From the NCBI GenBank assembly GCA_030762895.1, contig CM061069.1, positions 101,759,923-101,823,922 on the forward strand: a DNA stretch of 64,000 nucleotides. The letters run 5' to 3'. Positions 34,501-45,127 of the stretch are shown here, piece by piece. Source of the DNA: Sophora flavescens. Lineage: Eukaryota > Streptophyta > Magnoliopsida > Fabales > Fabaceae. A program made the position numbers and the translations under genes. Position 1 is the stretch's first letter. Every line of letters starts with the position of its first letter. The notes beneath the pieces were generated by a model. The model saw nothing but the letters and a program-made list of their open reading frames with translations, did not search any database and was not told where the DNA came from.

Positions 34501-35904
34501 TAAAGAAAATCATCCTAACCCATTATGGTATAGGTTCGGCTAAGTTAGAATGAAATAGTTAGGGATCTCTAAATTTTTCAAGCTCTTGGATGATGAAAAT
34601 AGAAGTCATATGGAGATCATAGAAATTGATCTCAAATTAAAATCATTTTTCTATGATTTTTTGGAAATATTTGAACTTCTAGATCTAAGAATGGAAAACT
34701 CATGAAATAGGAACAACAAGATCTTAAGATGAAATGAGATGATCATGGATGATCATATTACCTCAAGTGTGTGAGAGAAATGAAGAAAATATGATGATCT
34801 TGGCAAGTTCCTACAAAGAATGAACTTGAGCCCTAACTTGTGTTTTTTTGTGTTTTGTGAGAAATGATGAACAAAGAAGTGAAATGGTATCTATGAGTTG
34901 GAGGGAACTGCGGCCAAGAGGGAGTTTAAGTGATAAAATGAGTTGTTTAATATTAAAAGATAACCATGATTGTGTTAAATTGAACAAGGTTAAGTTAGAA
35001 AATATTATAATAACGTAACTATAGTTAATTAGTAACTTAACTAGGGTTAATTAGTGACCATGATTAATAAACATGTGGCTCACATTTTAGGAAGGGTATG
35101 ACTGATTCTTGGCCACAAGAACTAACCTTGGTTCCTTATCCATGGTTAAAACTTAACTAAACGTCGGTTAGGTTATGCTTAGGTGTATTTTAGTCTTTTC
35201 ACATTTACTTGTCATAAATGCACATTAATGGCTATGGTGAGTCATCTGGTTCCGTTATTTACCCGATTAGGGTTTTTGAGAGAAAGATAATGAAATGAAA
35301 TCAAAATGAAACGAATTTGGTTTAGTGGAGGGACTGCACGAAATTAAGTAATTTTAGAGGGTATTTTGGTCAAAATTCACTTAGGAATACTCTTGAAATT
35401 TCACTTAAAGACCAAGGGCATTTTGGTCTTTTCACTAGAATAAATATCATGATATTTTGGTGTCATAATTATGCTTCATAAATGTTAGGTGAGTCACCCA
35501 TGTGACTCACCACCCTAGGTGGCAAGATGTCCCATCATCCGATGTTGGGTTTTGTCTTTGTACGTCCCTTTTCGACTCCGTCGATTACCCGTTTGTTGAT
35601 GATGCACCCGAATAAAGTATAATAACTTATTTATTTTGAAAATTTTCAAAATAACCATTATTGTTGGAAAAATAATATAAACCAAAACCGTCTCGTTCAC
35701 CAGTCCAAATTAAGTTTTCTGATCAGTAAAATTTTACTGTAAGTGAAAAACGCAGACAAGGTTCCGCCTAAATTCAAAACCTAAAATTTCACCGTAACTT
35801 TCTATGATAAAGTAGAGTATAAATGTGATTTTTTTTATTCAAAATCATTTTCTAGGTCTCAGATAAAAATATAAACAAATATATGTAAAAATTAGGGTGT
35901 TACA
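31504..35904 (-). repeat. Solo LTR of 4.4 kb, related to Gypsy B LTRs
   Basis: Begins tgtaacacc and ends ggtgttaca, with flanks aacat / aacaa (5-bp TSD, one mismatch). It interrupts copy 2 of the repeat unit, whose flanks are collinear with copy 1. The right 350 bp share layout with the Gypsy B LTR end (ccgtctcgttcacc, then cagtaaaatttt and gtccgcctgaattt-like words), so the family is related. Between 33640 and 34080 are three degenerate repeats of a block reading like aaaaaggtccttattcac...caccaaaccaattctat. Minus-strand frames such as 31748-32014 have no recognisable domain. No internal region or second LTR is present. Confidence 0.75.
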
Positions 35905-36310
35905 AACAAATATATGGTTGGATGTTAATCATATTGTTATTAAAGCACATTTGCTAGAAAACTTCTCATTACTTTTTCCGGTTTATCAAAACAAGCAATG
36001 GAGTCCTAGAATAAAAAAATTTTGCTTCGTATATTCGAAGATTTCATTATAGTCACTAGCTGCTAGAGGATATTATTTTTTCTAATTGTATATCCATTGT
36101 CTATTCATGCATCAACGTTCATAAAGAAGTATATAATCCCCTTTCTTATACTTTCCTTAGATATATGCTCACTCGTTTATGCTTTTTCAGGAATACATCC
36201 ACTGCTTTTAATTTTTTTTTACACTTGTTTAAATTTTTAAGGGTATAGACCCACTCACTTTTAATTTTTGAGTGAGTGCCATGAAAAATAAAATTTAGGT
36301 TGTATACCTG

Positions 36311-36561
36311 TAAAGAATAAGAAAAGAAAGAGAGAAAGAGAGAGAGATTGAAGATATAAGTTTTGAATTGAATCTGTTATTCAATTTCTTGAATTGGAGG
36401 GAATACAATTGTGGCTATTTATAGCCTATGCAGTGTACTAACTGCCATACATACATTGTGCTAACTGCTGCTAACTGCCAAGTTCTCCATAACTTAATCA
36501 GTGCTGACTCAGCACATTCAGTCATGGACTCTGGCTTACAATGGTCAACTATACTCTATTA
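36311..36561 (-). repeat. Copia 3' LTR
   Basis: 251 bp. Contains a minus-strand TATA box (tataaata, 36416-36423) and an (AG)n tract. Highly similar to 41138-41390. Confidence 0.93.
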
Positions 36562-36575
36562 GCCCCCCTTCAAAC

Positions 36576-38248
36576 TCAAGGTGGGTGTTGAGAAGCAACC
36601 ACATTGAGTTTGGTCCTTAGGGATACAAATTGAGTGGAGGAAAGAGGCTTAGTGAGTGAATCTGCAAGTTGCTCTATACTTGGAACATGATGAATAGATA
36701 GAGCTTTGGCAAGGACTTTTTCTCTCACAAAGTGTATGTCTAGCTCAATGTGTTTGGTCCGGGCGTGGAGGACTGGATTATGTGCCACAGAGACTGCACT
36801 TAGGTTATCACAAAAGACTTTTGGAGCAGCAAAGGGAATGGCCAGCTCGGTCAGTAAGGACTGAATCCAAGTAAGTTCTGCAACAGTGTTGGCCATGCTC
36901 CTGTATTCAGCTTCGTCTTTGAACGGGCAACCAATGGTTGCTTCTTGGAGCACCATGATACCAAGTTGGGACCAAAGAAGATGCAGGATCCAGAAGTTGA
37001 TCTTCTATCATCTGGGTCACTTGGCCAGTCTGCATCACAGTATGCATTTAGGGTGGACGGGTGATTTACAGGAGCTGGTCTTAATAGCAAACCATAGTTG
37101 ATGGAGCCTTTGAGATACCTCAGTATTCTTTTGACTGCCTGCCAGTGGGAGTCCAGAGGATTAGCCATGAATTGGCATACTTTGTTGACACTAAAGGCTA
37201 TATCTGGCCTGGTTAGAGTGGCATACTGCAAGGCCCCTACTACTGACCTGTATAGGTGTGGATCCGAGAGTGTATCAGTCCCAAATTTTGAAAGTTTGCA
37301 GTTGTTGACCATTGGTGAAGAAATGCCTTTTGCTTCCAGCATATTGGCCTTGGCTAGTAGGTCTTTGACATATTTGGACTGGGCTAAAAGAAGACCACCC
37401 GAGGGGAGGTGTTTAACCTCAATACCCAGAAAATAATCTAGAGGACCAAGCTCTTTTAAGGCAAACTGAACATTCAGTTTCTTGATCAACTCATTGATAA
37501 AGGTAGTGGAGGAGCCAGTTAGGATGATATCATCCACATAAACTAGGACATATGCAGCCACACTGTTCTAGGAGTATACAAACAGGGAGGGATCACACTT
37601 GCTGGTGGAGAACCCATATTGAACTAGGGCTTTCGCCAATCTTTCATACCATGCCCGTGGGGCCTGTTTCAGGCCATATAGGGACCTGTTCAGTTTGCAA
37701 ACCAGTGACCTATCTGCTGATTCAAAGCCCGGTGGCTGCAGCATATAGACTTCTTCACTTAAGTGCCCATTTAGGAAGGCATTATTCACATCAATTTGCT
37801 GAATCTGCCATTTGTGTGTGAGAGCCAAAGTGAGCATAATTCTGATGGTGACTGGCTTTACAACTGGTGAGAAAGTTTCATGGAAATCAAATCCATGCTG
37901 CTGATGGAAGCCTTTGGCCACTAGCCTGGCTTTGTATTTGTTAATGCTGCCATCAGGATTCTCTTTAACTCTGAAAACCTATTTGCATCCTATAGCTTTC
38001 CTATCGGGGGGAAAGGTGACCAAGGTCTATGTATTATTGTTGAGGAGATCAATGTGCTCATCCTTCATGGCTGTAAGCCAGTGTGGACTGGCAAGGGCAG
38101 CTTTGATAGTAGATGGTTCAAGATGAGTCAGATAGACACTCGGAGGTAGGCAACCAGTCTTGGACCTGGTTAGCATTGGATGAGAATTTCTAGGAGGAGT
38201 GGGAAGAGAAGTAGTGGAAGAAGATGATGATGCTGCAGGTTCAGTCAC
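36576..38248 (-). pseudogene. Copia reverse transcriptase and RNase H
   Basis: From 38248 down: a linker with MLTRSKTG, then stops at TLV and VFRVK positions (both TAG where the family has Trp). RT follows with ARLVAKGFHQQHGFDFHETF, QIDVNNAFLNGHL, CKLNRSLYGLKQAPRAWYER and the catalytic YVDDIILTG. RNase H follows with YCDADWPSDPDDRRSTSG and, after a frameshift near 36925, DEAEYRSMANTVAELTWIQS. The end VSLRTKLNV lies just before the LTR. A further stop precedes NSVAAYVLVYVDD. The reading is continuous by homology, so it was once a normal pol end; it is now non-functional. Confidence 0.9.
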
Positions 38249-38399
38249 AGAGGTGGGGGATGCTGAAACTGAAGACAGAGGGTTAGAGGCAGCATTTCCT
38301 GGAATGGGAGATGTGGGAGAGACTGGACTGAGCGGAGGGTCACGAATAGGTGGGGTGAGTGACTGAGAAACTGAGTTTTGGGAAGCTGAGGGAGAGGTG

Positions 38400-39965
38400 T
38401 TATGAGTAGGTGAGTTGATGTGGGTAGGACTCAGAGATGGAGAGTTGATGTGGATAGGACTCAGAAGGAGAGTGGTATTGATTCAGAGGGGTTGGGGACA
38501 GTAGTGGATATTGGGGAATAGGAATAGAACCAGAGTAGGGTATGTCAGGAAGGGGAGAGGGATTGGTCGATGGAAATAGTCTTGGATAAGGAAAACTGGT
38601 TTCATTGAAGAGGACATCCTTTGAAATATAAATTCTGCCACTTGGAGCAAGGCACTTGTGACCTTTATGTTGAGGAGAGAGGCCAAGGTAGATACACTCA
38701 GTTGACCTAAATTGGATTTTGTGTTTGTTGTATGGTCTTAGAAAAGGGAAACATGCACATCCAAAGATTCTAAGGGCAGTGTAGTCAGGAGGAGAACCAT
38801 GTAAGGCATGGAAAGGAGAGGAAAATTCTTTTAGTGCAACAGTTGGTAACCTATTTATGAGGTACACAGCTTGAGTGAAGCTGTGATCCCAGTAAGTCAG
38901 AGGGATAGAGGCATGGTAGAGGAGGCTTAAACCCATTTCAACAATTTGCCTATGCTTCCTCTCCACTGTCCCATTTTGATGAGAAGTGTGGGGGCAGGTT
39001 AGCCTGTGAGTGACACCAAGTTCTCTTAGAAAATTGGTGAAGGGGCGAAATTCTCCACCCCAGTCAGATTGAACAACTTTAATTTTGGCAGAAAATTGAG
39101 TTTGGATGAGATTAAAGAAGAGTTTGAAGGAAGTTATAGCATCTGACTTTTGTTTTAGAAAATATATCCAAGTGAATCTGGTTTTAGCATCAACAAAGGT
39201 AATATAATAGGTATATCCTCCAGAAGAAACAAAGGGTGCAGGACCCCAAAGATCAGTGTGTATTAGCTCAAAGGAAGTATCATGAATAGTAAGAGAGGGA
39301 GGGGCATAAAGTCTATGGGCTTTACCCATGCAACAAGCATTACAGAATTCAAGATCACTTTTATTAGACAATGGAAGATTACAACTTTGTAAGACTGTTT
39401 TTACAGCATTATGATGGGCATGGCCTAGCCTACAATGCCAAGTATTAAGAGAATTAGAAACAACAGACATAGTATTTGTATTTACAGTGGGAAAACAACT
39501 AAGAGACTCTGAAGTGGAACTTGGTGACATTGATCTTGAGGATGAGATGTCCTTAAGAATGTTGAGATTCTTGAAGGAGTAGAGGCCATCACTCCCCAAT
39601 GAGCCTTCAAGCAAGACTTGATTAGAGTCCTGTGATTTTACACAACATGAATAAGGGTGAAACTCAAAATACACATTATTATCAAGAGCAAATTTGGAAA
39701 CTGAGACTAAATTCTTTGTGATAGTGGGCACAAGTAATAGATTGTGAAGTGAAAAGATAATGTGAGGATTCTTAGGGGAATAAAGATTAGAGGAACCTAT
39801 GGAGTTTATGTTTAGACCTTGCCCATTTCCCATGAGCACCTGGTCATTGCCCCTGAAAGGTGTGCTTTGATTCAGGTTTTGTGCATCAGCAGTGAGATGA
39901 TGTGATGTACCAGAGTCAGGTTACCAAGTCTGTGACTCAAACTGTTGTTCATTGTGAGCTTTGAA
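38400..39965 (-). pseudogene. Copia protease and integrase
   Basis: The protease motif DSGTSHHLT lies just after a TAA (W, stop, PDSGTSHH) near 39920, with another stop at 39966 separating it from gag. The long open part (39839-38400, 479 aa) has the GAG-pre-integrase zinc region (HCRLGHAHHNAVKTVL then CNACCMGKAHRL). The integrase core D,D,E is seen in HTDLWGPAPFVSSGG, QSDWGGEF and HQNGTVERKHR. The C-terminal part contains RIFGCACFPFLRPYNKHK. The integrase itself is uninterrupted across this frame. Confidence 0.9.
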
Positions 39966-41102
39966 CTAAGGAGTTTGTGCATACTGAGGTGTTTGAGAGG
40001 CCATGTAAGCCTGTGGTTGCTGGTAGTTCACATTATGAGGAACTGATGGTCTAGGCAAGAGACCTTGAGCTGGATTAGTTGGATAATTTTCTTGCACTGT
40101 GTAGCTGTTCTGATTGGTTGGATCAGGATTGGGAGGAGGCATTTTTGGTGGCATGAAGGTTTCATCGAACCTGTACCAATAGTTGAAGGACTCGTGACCA
40201 TACTTGCGACATAGCTGACATGTAGGTCTCGATCCTGCTCGACCACGACCCCGGCCACTACCGCGACCACGATTGCGGCCTCCTCTGCCATGATAGGAAC
40301 CTTGGTAACCATCGCGCTGCGAGTTAGACTGTGTATTACCAGAATTAGGGTTTCCGTTCGACAGATTTGGGGCTTGAACGATATTGACCGAAATTGACGC
40401 AGAGGTGTTCAATTCTTGACTGAACTTGTCGAATTGAGCATCCTGAATAAGAAGAAGAGCCTCAATGTCATCGATTGAAGGCGAATCACTGCGTCCATAT
40501 ATCATCATCACGAAGGTGTTAAACTCTTCGGGGAGACCATCTAACACTACATCAATGTGATCTTGTTCAGAAATAGGATCTCCCATAGCTTGAAGAGAGT
40601 CCATAATTGCTCGAATTCTGAGAAGATACTCTGAAATTGATCTTGAACCTTTCTTAGTGTTCTTCAATTCTGATCGGAATTGACGTACCTTTTCCCTGAG
40701 ATGTGAGTAGAAGAACTTGTGGATCTTGTCCCATACTTGCCATGACTGCTTGCACCCTAGGAATCGAGGAAGAATTGACGGAGAGAGTGATCCAAGGAGC
40801 CAGGTGAACAACATTTGGTACTGGACGATCCATAATTGATATGCTTCTGACTCAATTCCAAGCTCGCGATTCGCCTCAGAAGTGAATTGAGGAGGAATCG
40901 TAGGATTGTTGATGAATCGATGCACCTTGTGAGCAATGATCACTGCTTCCACTTGCTGCTTCCAGAGCAAGAAGTTTTGGTCATCAAGCTTCACCGAAAG
41001 AGAGGGGTTGAAATTCGCTCCTGTTGTGGATGATGTTGCTGGAGAAGAAATTGGTTCATTGAAGGGATTGTTAGCAGCAGGAATGGATGGTGATGCGGCC
41101 AT
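39966..41102 (-). pseudogene. Copia gag
   Basis: A 378-residue frame from ATG 41102 (MAASPSIPAANNPFNEPISS), 36 bases inside the LTR. It has the plant Copia gag architecture: VKLDDQNFLLWKQQVEAVII, then a UBN2-type helical region with LRIRAIMDSLQAMGDPIS and VLDGLPEEFNTFV. A Gly/Arg-rich RNA-binding stretch (GRGGRNRGRGSGRGRGRAG) follows, then a degenerate CCHC knuckle CQLCRKYGHESFNYWYRF whose last Cys is replaced. The frame is open over its whole length; the stop at 39966 precedes the protease. Confidence 0.88.
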
Positions 41103-41137
41103 GAGAGTTGAGGCCCAGATTCAAGCTCTAGATACCA

Positions 41138-41390
41138 TAAAGAATAAGAAAAAAGAGAGAGAAAGAGAGAGAGAGATTGAAGATAGAAGTTATGAACTGA
41201 ATCTGTTATTCAATTTCTTGAATTGGAGGGAATACAATTGTGGCTATTTATAGCCTATGCAGTGTGCTAACTGCCATACATACATTATGCTAACTGCTGC
41301 TAACTGCCAAGCTGTCCATAACTGAATCAGTGCTGACTCAGCACATTCAGTTATGGACTCTGGCTTACAATGGTCAACCATACTCTATTA
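41138..41390 (-). repeat. Copia 5' LTR
   Basis: 253 bp, with a minus-strand TATA box at 41245-41252 and an (AG)n tract. The primer-binding site (tggtatctagagc on the minus strand) begins immediately inside at 41137. Confidence 0.93.
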
Positions 41391-42331
41391 ACCTGTGATA
41401 AGTAAACGCTAGCAGACATGTACCCAAGAAAAGTAAAACACAACGGTTACATGCTTCTGGACGAGCAGGTGTATACTTCTAGATTAACATCAATGCATGC
41501 ATAAACAATGGACAAGGAATTTGACAAAATGATATCCTCAAGCGGCAAGCTACTATAATGAAGATTCTAATATTAAAGGCCTAAAGCCACTTTGATTTTA
41601 GGACTACATACTTGTTAAGATAAGTTGCAAAAACTAATGAAAAGCTTTTTAGCAAAGGTTCTTTAGTAATAATACTTTTAACATTCATCCATATGTAAGG
41701 ATGAGTATCAAACAATTCAAGAACTTGGAAGTTAAAGAACCATCTCTTTTCGATGGGATAATCAAACTTCCAATAAACTTAATATAATAGAGTTTAAGTG
41801 TTTTTAGAATTTTGAAATAATTAGAGTAAGGAAAAATAAGGTTGTAAAAAAATAGTGAGTTCCGAAATGAGGTAGAGTAGTATTTTAACAAAAGGAAAAT
41901 GGAAAAACTAAATAAATTGCTTAAAAAGTAATCAACACAAAGCTGTTGGACTCTTGTGCTTTGTTTGGTTGTGAAGAGAGAATGAAAAGAGATAAAATGA
42001 CAAGAGAGAAGATGAGAAGAGAGAATATAGTTAGAAAAGAGTGGATTTTAAGGGTTGTTTGGTATGAGAGAAACATAAAAGAAAATGAAGAGAAAGAAGT
42101 TGAGTATAATTAAAAAAGATGAGAAAGAATAGATAAAAAGACATAACTGCCCCGTATTATATTTTTTTTAAGCAAAGTAAGGGCCTCATTAAAACCTTAT
42201 GATGCAAAACCCTCCTTAGGGATAAAAACCTCAATAAGGAAAAAGAGTACCCTTAACATATTATTATTAAAAAAAAGAAAAAATAATACAAAAACCAAGG
42301 GGGGACATTAGGCCAAAACCCTTGAGGAGCA

Positions 42332-45127
42332 TTATTTAAATCTATAATTTGGAAGACCGGTCCAATTTCTGAAAAAGTCTTCACTAATTATCCTAGGAAT
42401 TGTATCCCACCAATGAAATCTATCAACAGAGAAACCAACAGAGGTAATCTTGTCAGCACAACTGTTGCCTTCCCTAAAAATATGAGAGACTCTAAAATTC
42501 ATCCTCTTAATAATCTCTAAACAATTAATCCACCTATTCCTTAATTGCTAAGGAACAATAGATAAAGAACCAAAGGCTAAAACAACTAGCTGGGAATCAC
42601 ACTCAAGTGAAAGCTGCATCCATCCTTTCTTGCTAGCAATTTCAATAGCCAACATGGAACCAATAAGCTCTGCATGAATTGCATAAGAAATTCCCAAAGG
42701 CGCTGCAAAGCAACCAAGAGAAGCTGCATTGAAACCTCTGAAAATGCCATCACAAGAGGCCAGACCTAGAGCACCCTTAGCAGCTCTATCTGTATTACAT
42801 TTCACCCAATAACATGGAGGAGGGAGCCAGATAACTTCTCTGATTATAGGGGCTGGACTTGGTTTGTAAACAACAGAAAAAGCTTTTAATATTACAAATT
42901 CCTGCATGGAATTTGTCATGTATCCAGAGCTACAATTCCCATCTAAAGAGACATTGGCAATGATGAGGTTGATAGCTGATTTGAGAGGGGTCTTCTTGTT
43001 ATCAAATCTGATCTTGTTTCTACAATGCCAAACCACGCAAAACACATTAACTATACTGACTGCAACAACATCCTGCACTTGAGAGGAGCTAAATCTATCA
43101 ACAGCGGCAAGCACATTGCCAATACAAGAATGATCAATCGAAATATTCAAAACAACACTTAACCAACTCCAAATATTATTGACAAAGCTACAATGACAGA
43201 AAATATGGCTAGTTGATTCCACATCAGCTTCACACAAACTACACATAGAAACATTACCACAACCTCTAATCCATAAACTGAAATCAGCAGGCAATCTATC
43301 AAGCATAGCTCTCCAAAAAAGAAGAGACTTTGAGGGAGGAATCACTTTTCTCCAAATGACTTTGCACCAGGGACGCTGTTGGCCAATAGGACAGCAATGC
43401 AAATAAGCATCTCTGAAAGATAGCACACCTGAATTGGAGCCTTTCCAAACTAACTTATCATCACAGTCAGTTAGAGGAATAATTGTGTTGTGAAGAATAG
43501 GAATTATAGCAGGAAATTTCAAAGCTAGACTTTCAGGAAAAAGCCAGCAAGCATCAGATAGGAAATCATGAACTTTAGCCCTCAGCTTAGAGTGAAACTG
43601 GGCAGGAATTTGATAAATATCAGTCAAGATTGCATCATGCCACATATCAGTCCAGAAACTGATTATGTCCCCTTTACCAATCTGCCAGATTATATTGTCA
43701 AGCACAGCATCAACCTTGCTTTTTAGACCAGACCAAATAGAAGAACTAATATGATATGAGATTGGCTTATTGCTCCTTAACACTCTAGACGTGAGAAAAA
43801 TAGCCCAGTGATCATTTGAAGCTATCAATTCCCAACACAACTTAAGGATAGCAGCATTGTTAATGGCTCTAAGTGACCTAATGCCAAGACCCCCTTCTCC
43901 AAAGGGTGTGCAAACTTTCAGCCAAGAAACAGTCACTACTTTCCTGCAGTAAACATCATCTGACCAAACAAAATTACTCATGCAACCATCTACCATTTTG
44001 AGAAGACTTATGGGCCAAGCATACAGCATAAAACTATAAACCATCATGCTCTGAACCACTGATTTAATAAGTTGACCTCTTCCTGCAATAGATGGCAGAG
44101 ATGCTTTCCAGGCTAACAGCTTACTTCTGATTCTACGAGCAATAGGCCACAAGAACTCTTTCCTTGGCTTACCAACAAAAATGGGAACACCTAAGTACAA
44201 GAAAGGCAGCTGACCAATTGAGAAACCAAGCAGCTCAGCAATCTGTAATTTCCTGCTAGCAGCCACTGAACCAACATAAAACATAGATTTTGAGGCATTG
44301 ATCACTTGACCTGAATTAGCAGCATACTTGATGAAAAGGGATTGCAGAGCCAGCAAACAATTTTTGGATCCTCTATAGAAAATCATCACATCATCTGCAT
44401 AGGGACTAGCATTAACTTTAAAGAGCCATCATTCACTAACTTTGTAATGGCCCTACTCAAAACTTCTCTAGCAAGGCAGAAGAGCAAGGGGGAGAGAGGA
44501 TCCCCTTGCCTAACACCTCTCAAACAACTGAAATAACCAGAAGCTTTCCCATTGATGGAAATTGACAATCTAGCTGAGTGGAGGATGACATTAATACAAT
44601 TGCAGAACTTGTCATTAAAACCAAACCTTTTCAAGACATTTATCAAAAACCTCCAATCAAGAGTATCAAAGGCCTTCCTTATATCAATTTTCAAGGTTAT
44701 ATTTCCACCAAAAGACCTTTTACTGAGGAGATTAATAGCTTCATAGGTCAAACAAATGCAGTCACCAATTTTCCTACCTTGAATAAACCCCCTTTGTTGA
44801 GGAGACACAATTCTAGAAGCAATTTTAGCAAGTCTATCCGCCCAGGCCTTAGTAATAATTTTGAACTTGAAATTGGCCAAAGCAATGGGCCTAAACTGCT
44901 CAGTTCTGTCAGCACCATTAACTTTAGGAATAAGAACCACAACATTGGCATTGTAATTAGGAAGAATCCAACCACCCGAGAAGAATTGAAGCACAGCTTC
45001 CACTACATCATGATGAATAATATCTCAATAGGTTTGAAAGAAGTAAGCACCGACCCCATCAGGACCAGGAGCTCCATCAGAGTTAAGAGAAAAGACAACC
45101 TGTTTGATCTCTTCAGCAGAGGGAGAG
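42332..45127 (-). pseudogene. LINE ORF2, 3' part: reverse transcriptase, zf-RVT, RNase H
   Basis: Starting at the Gypsy B junction, the RT has DGAPGPDGV, FRPIALANFKFKIITKAWAD, GFIQGRKIGDCI, KIDIRKAFDTLDW and GVRQGDPLSPLLF. The catalytic YADDVMIFYRGS spans a frameshift at about 44390. The long frame 44389-42548 continues with LPFLYLGVPIF and the zinc-binding zf-RVT region (FWRAMLDRLPADFSLWIRGC then CSLCEADVESTSHIFCHC). The RNase H domain typical of plant L1 follows (WVKCNTDRAAKGALG, then HAELIGSMLAIEIA, LECDSQLVV). After one stop at 42548 the frame goes on to a natural end at 42332. This enzyme reverse-transcribes the element RNA at the nicked target. Confidence 0.9.

Larger units (their letters stand above)
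36311..41390 (-). mobile_element. Ty1/Copia retrotransposon, full-length but decayed
   Basis: The 5.08 kb element has 251-253 bp LTRs (36311-36561 and 41138-41390) and a perfect TSD acctg (36306-36310 and 41391-41395). Its primer-binding site is tggtatctagagc next to the right LTR, and its polypurine complement is gccccccttcaaa next to the left one. LTR ends are taaag...tatta rather than TG...CA. Coding order on the minus strand is gag, protease, integrase, RT, RNase H, that is Copia order. Several stops break the polyprotein. Confidence 0.93.
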
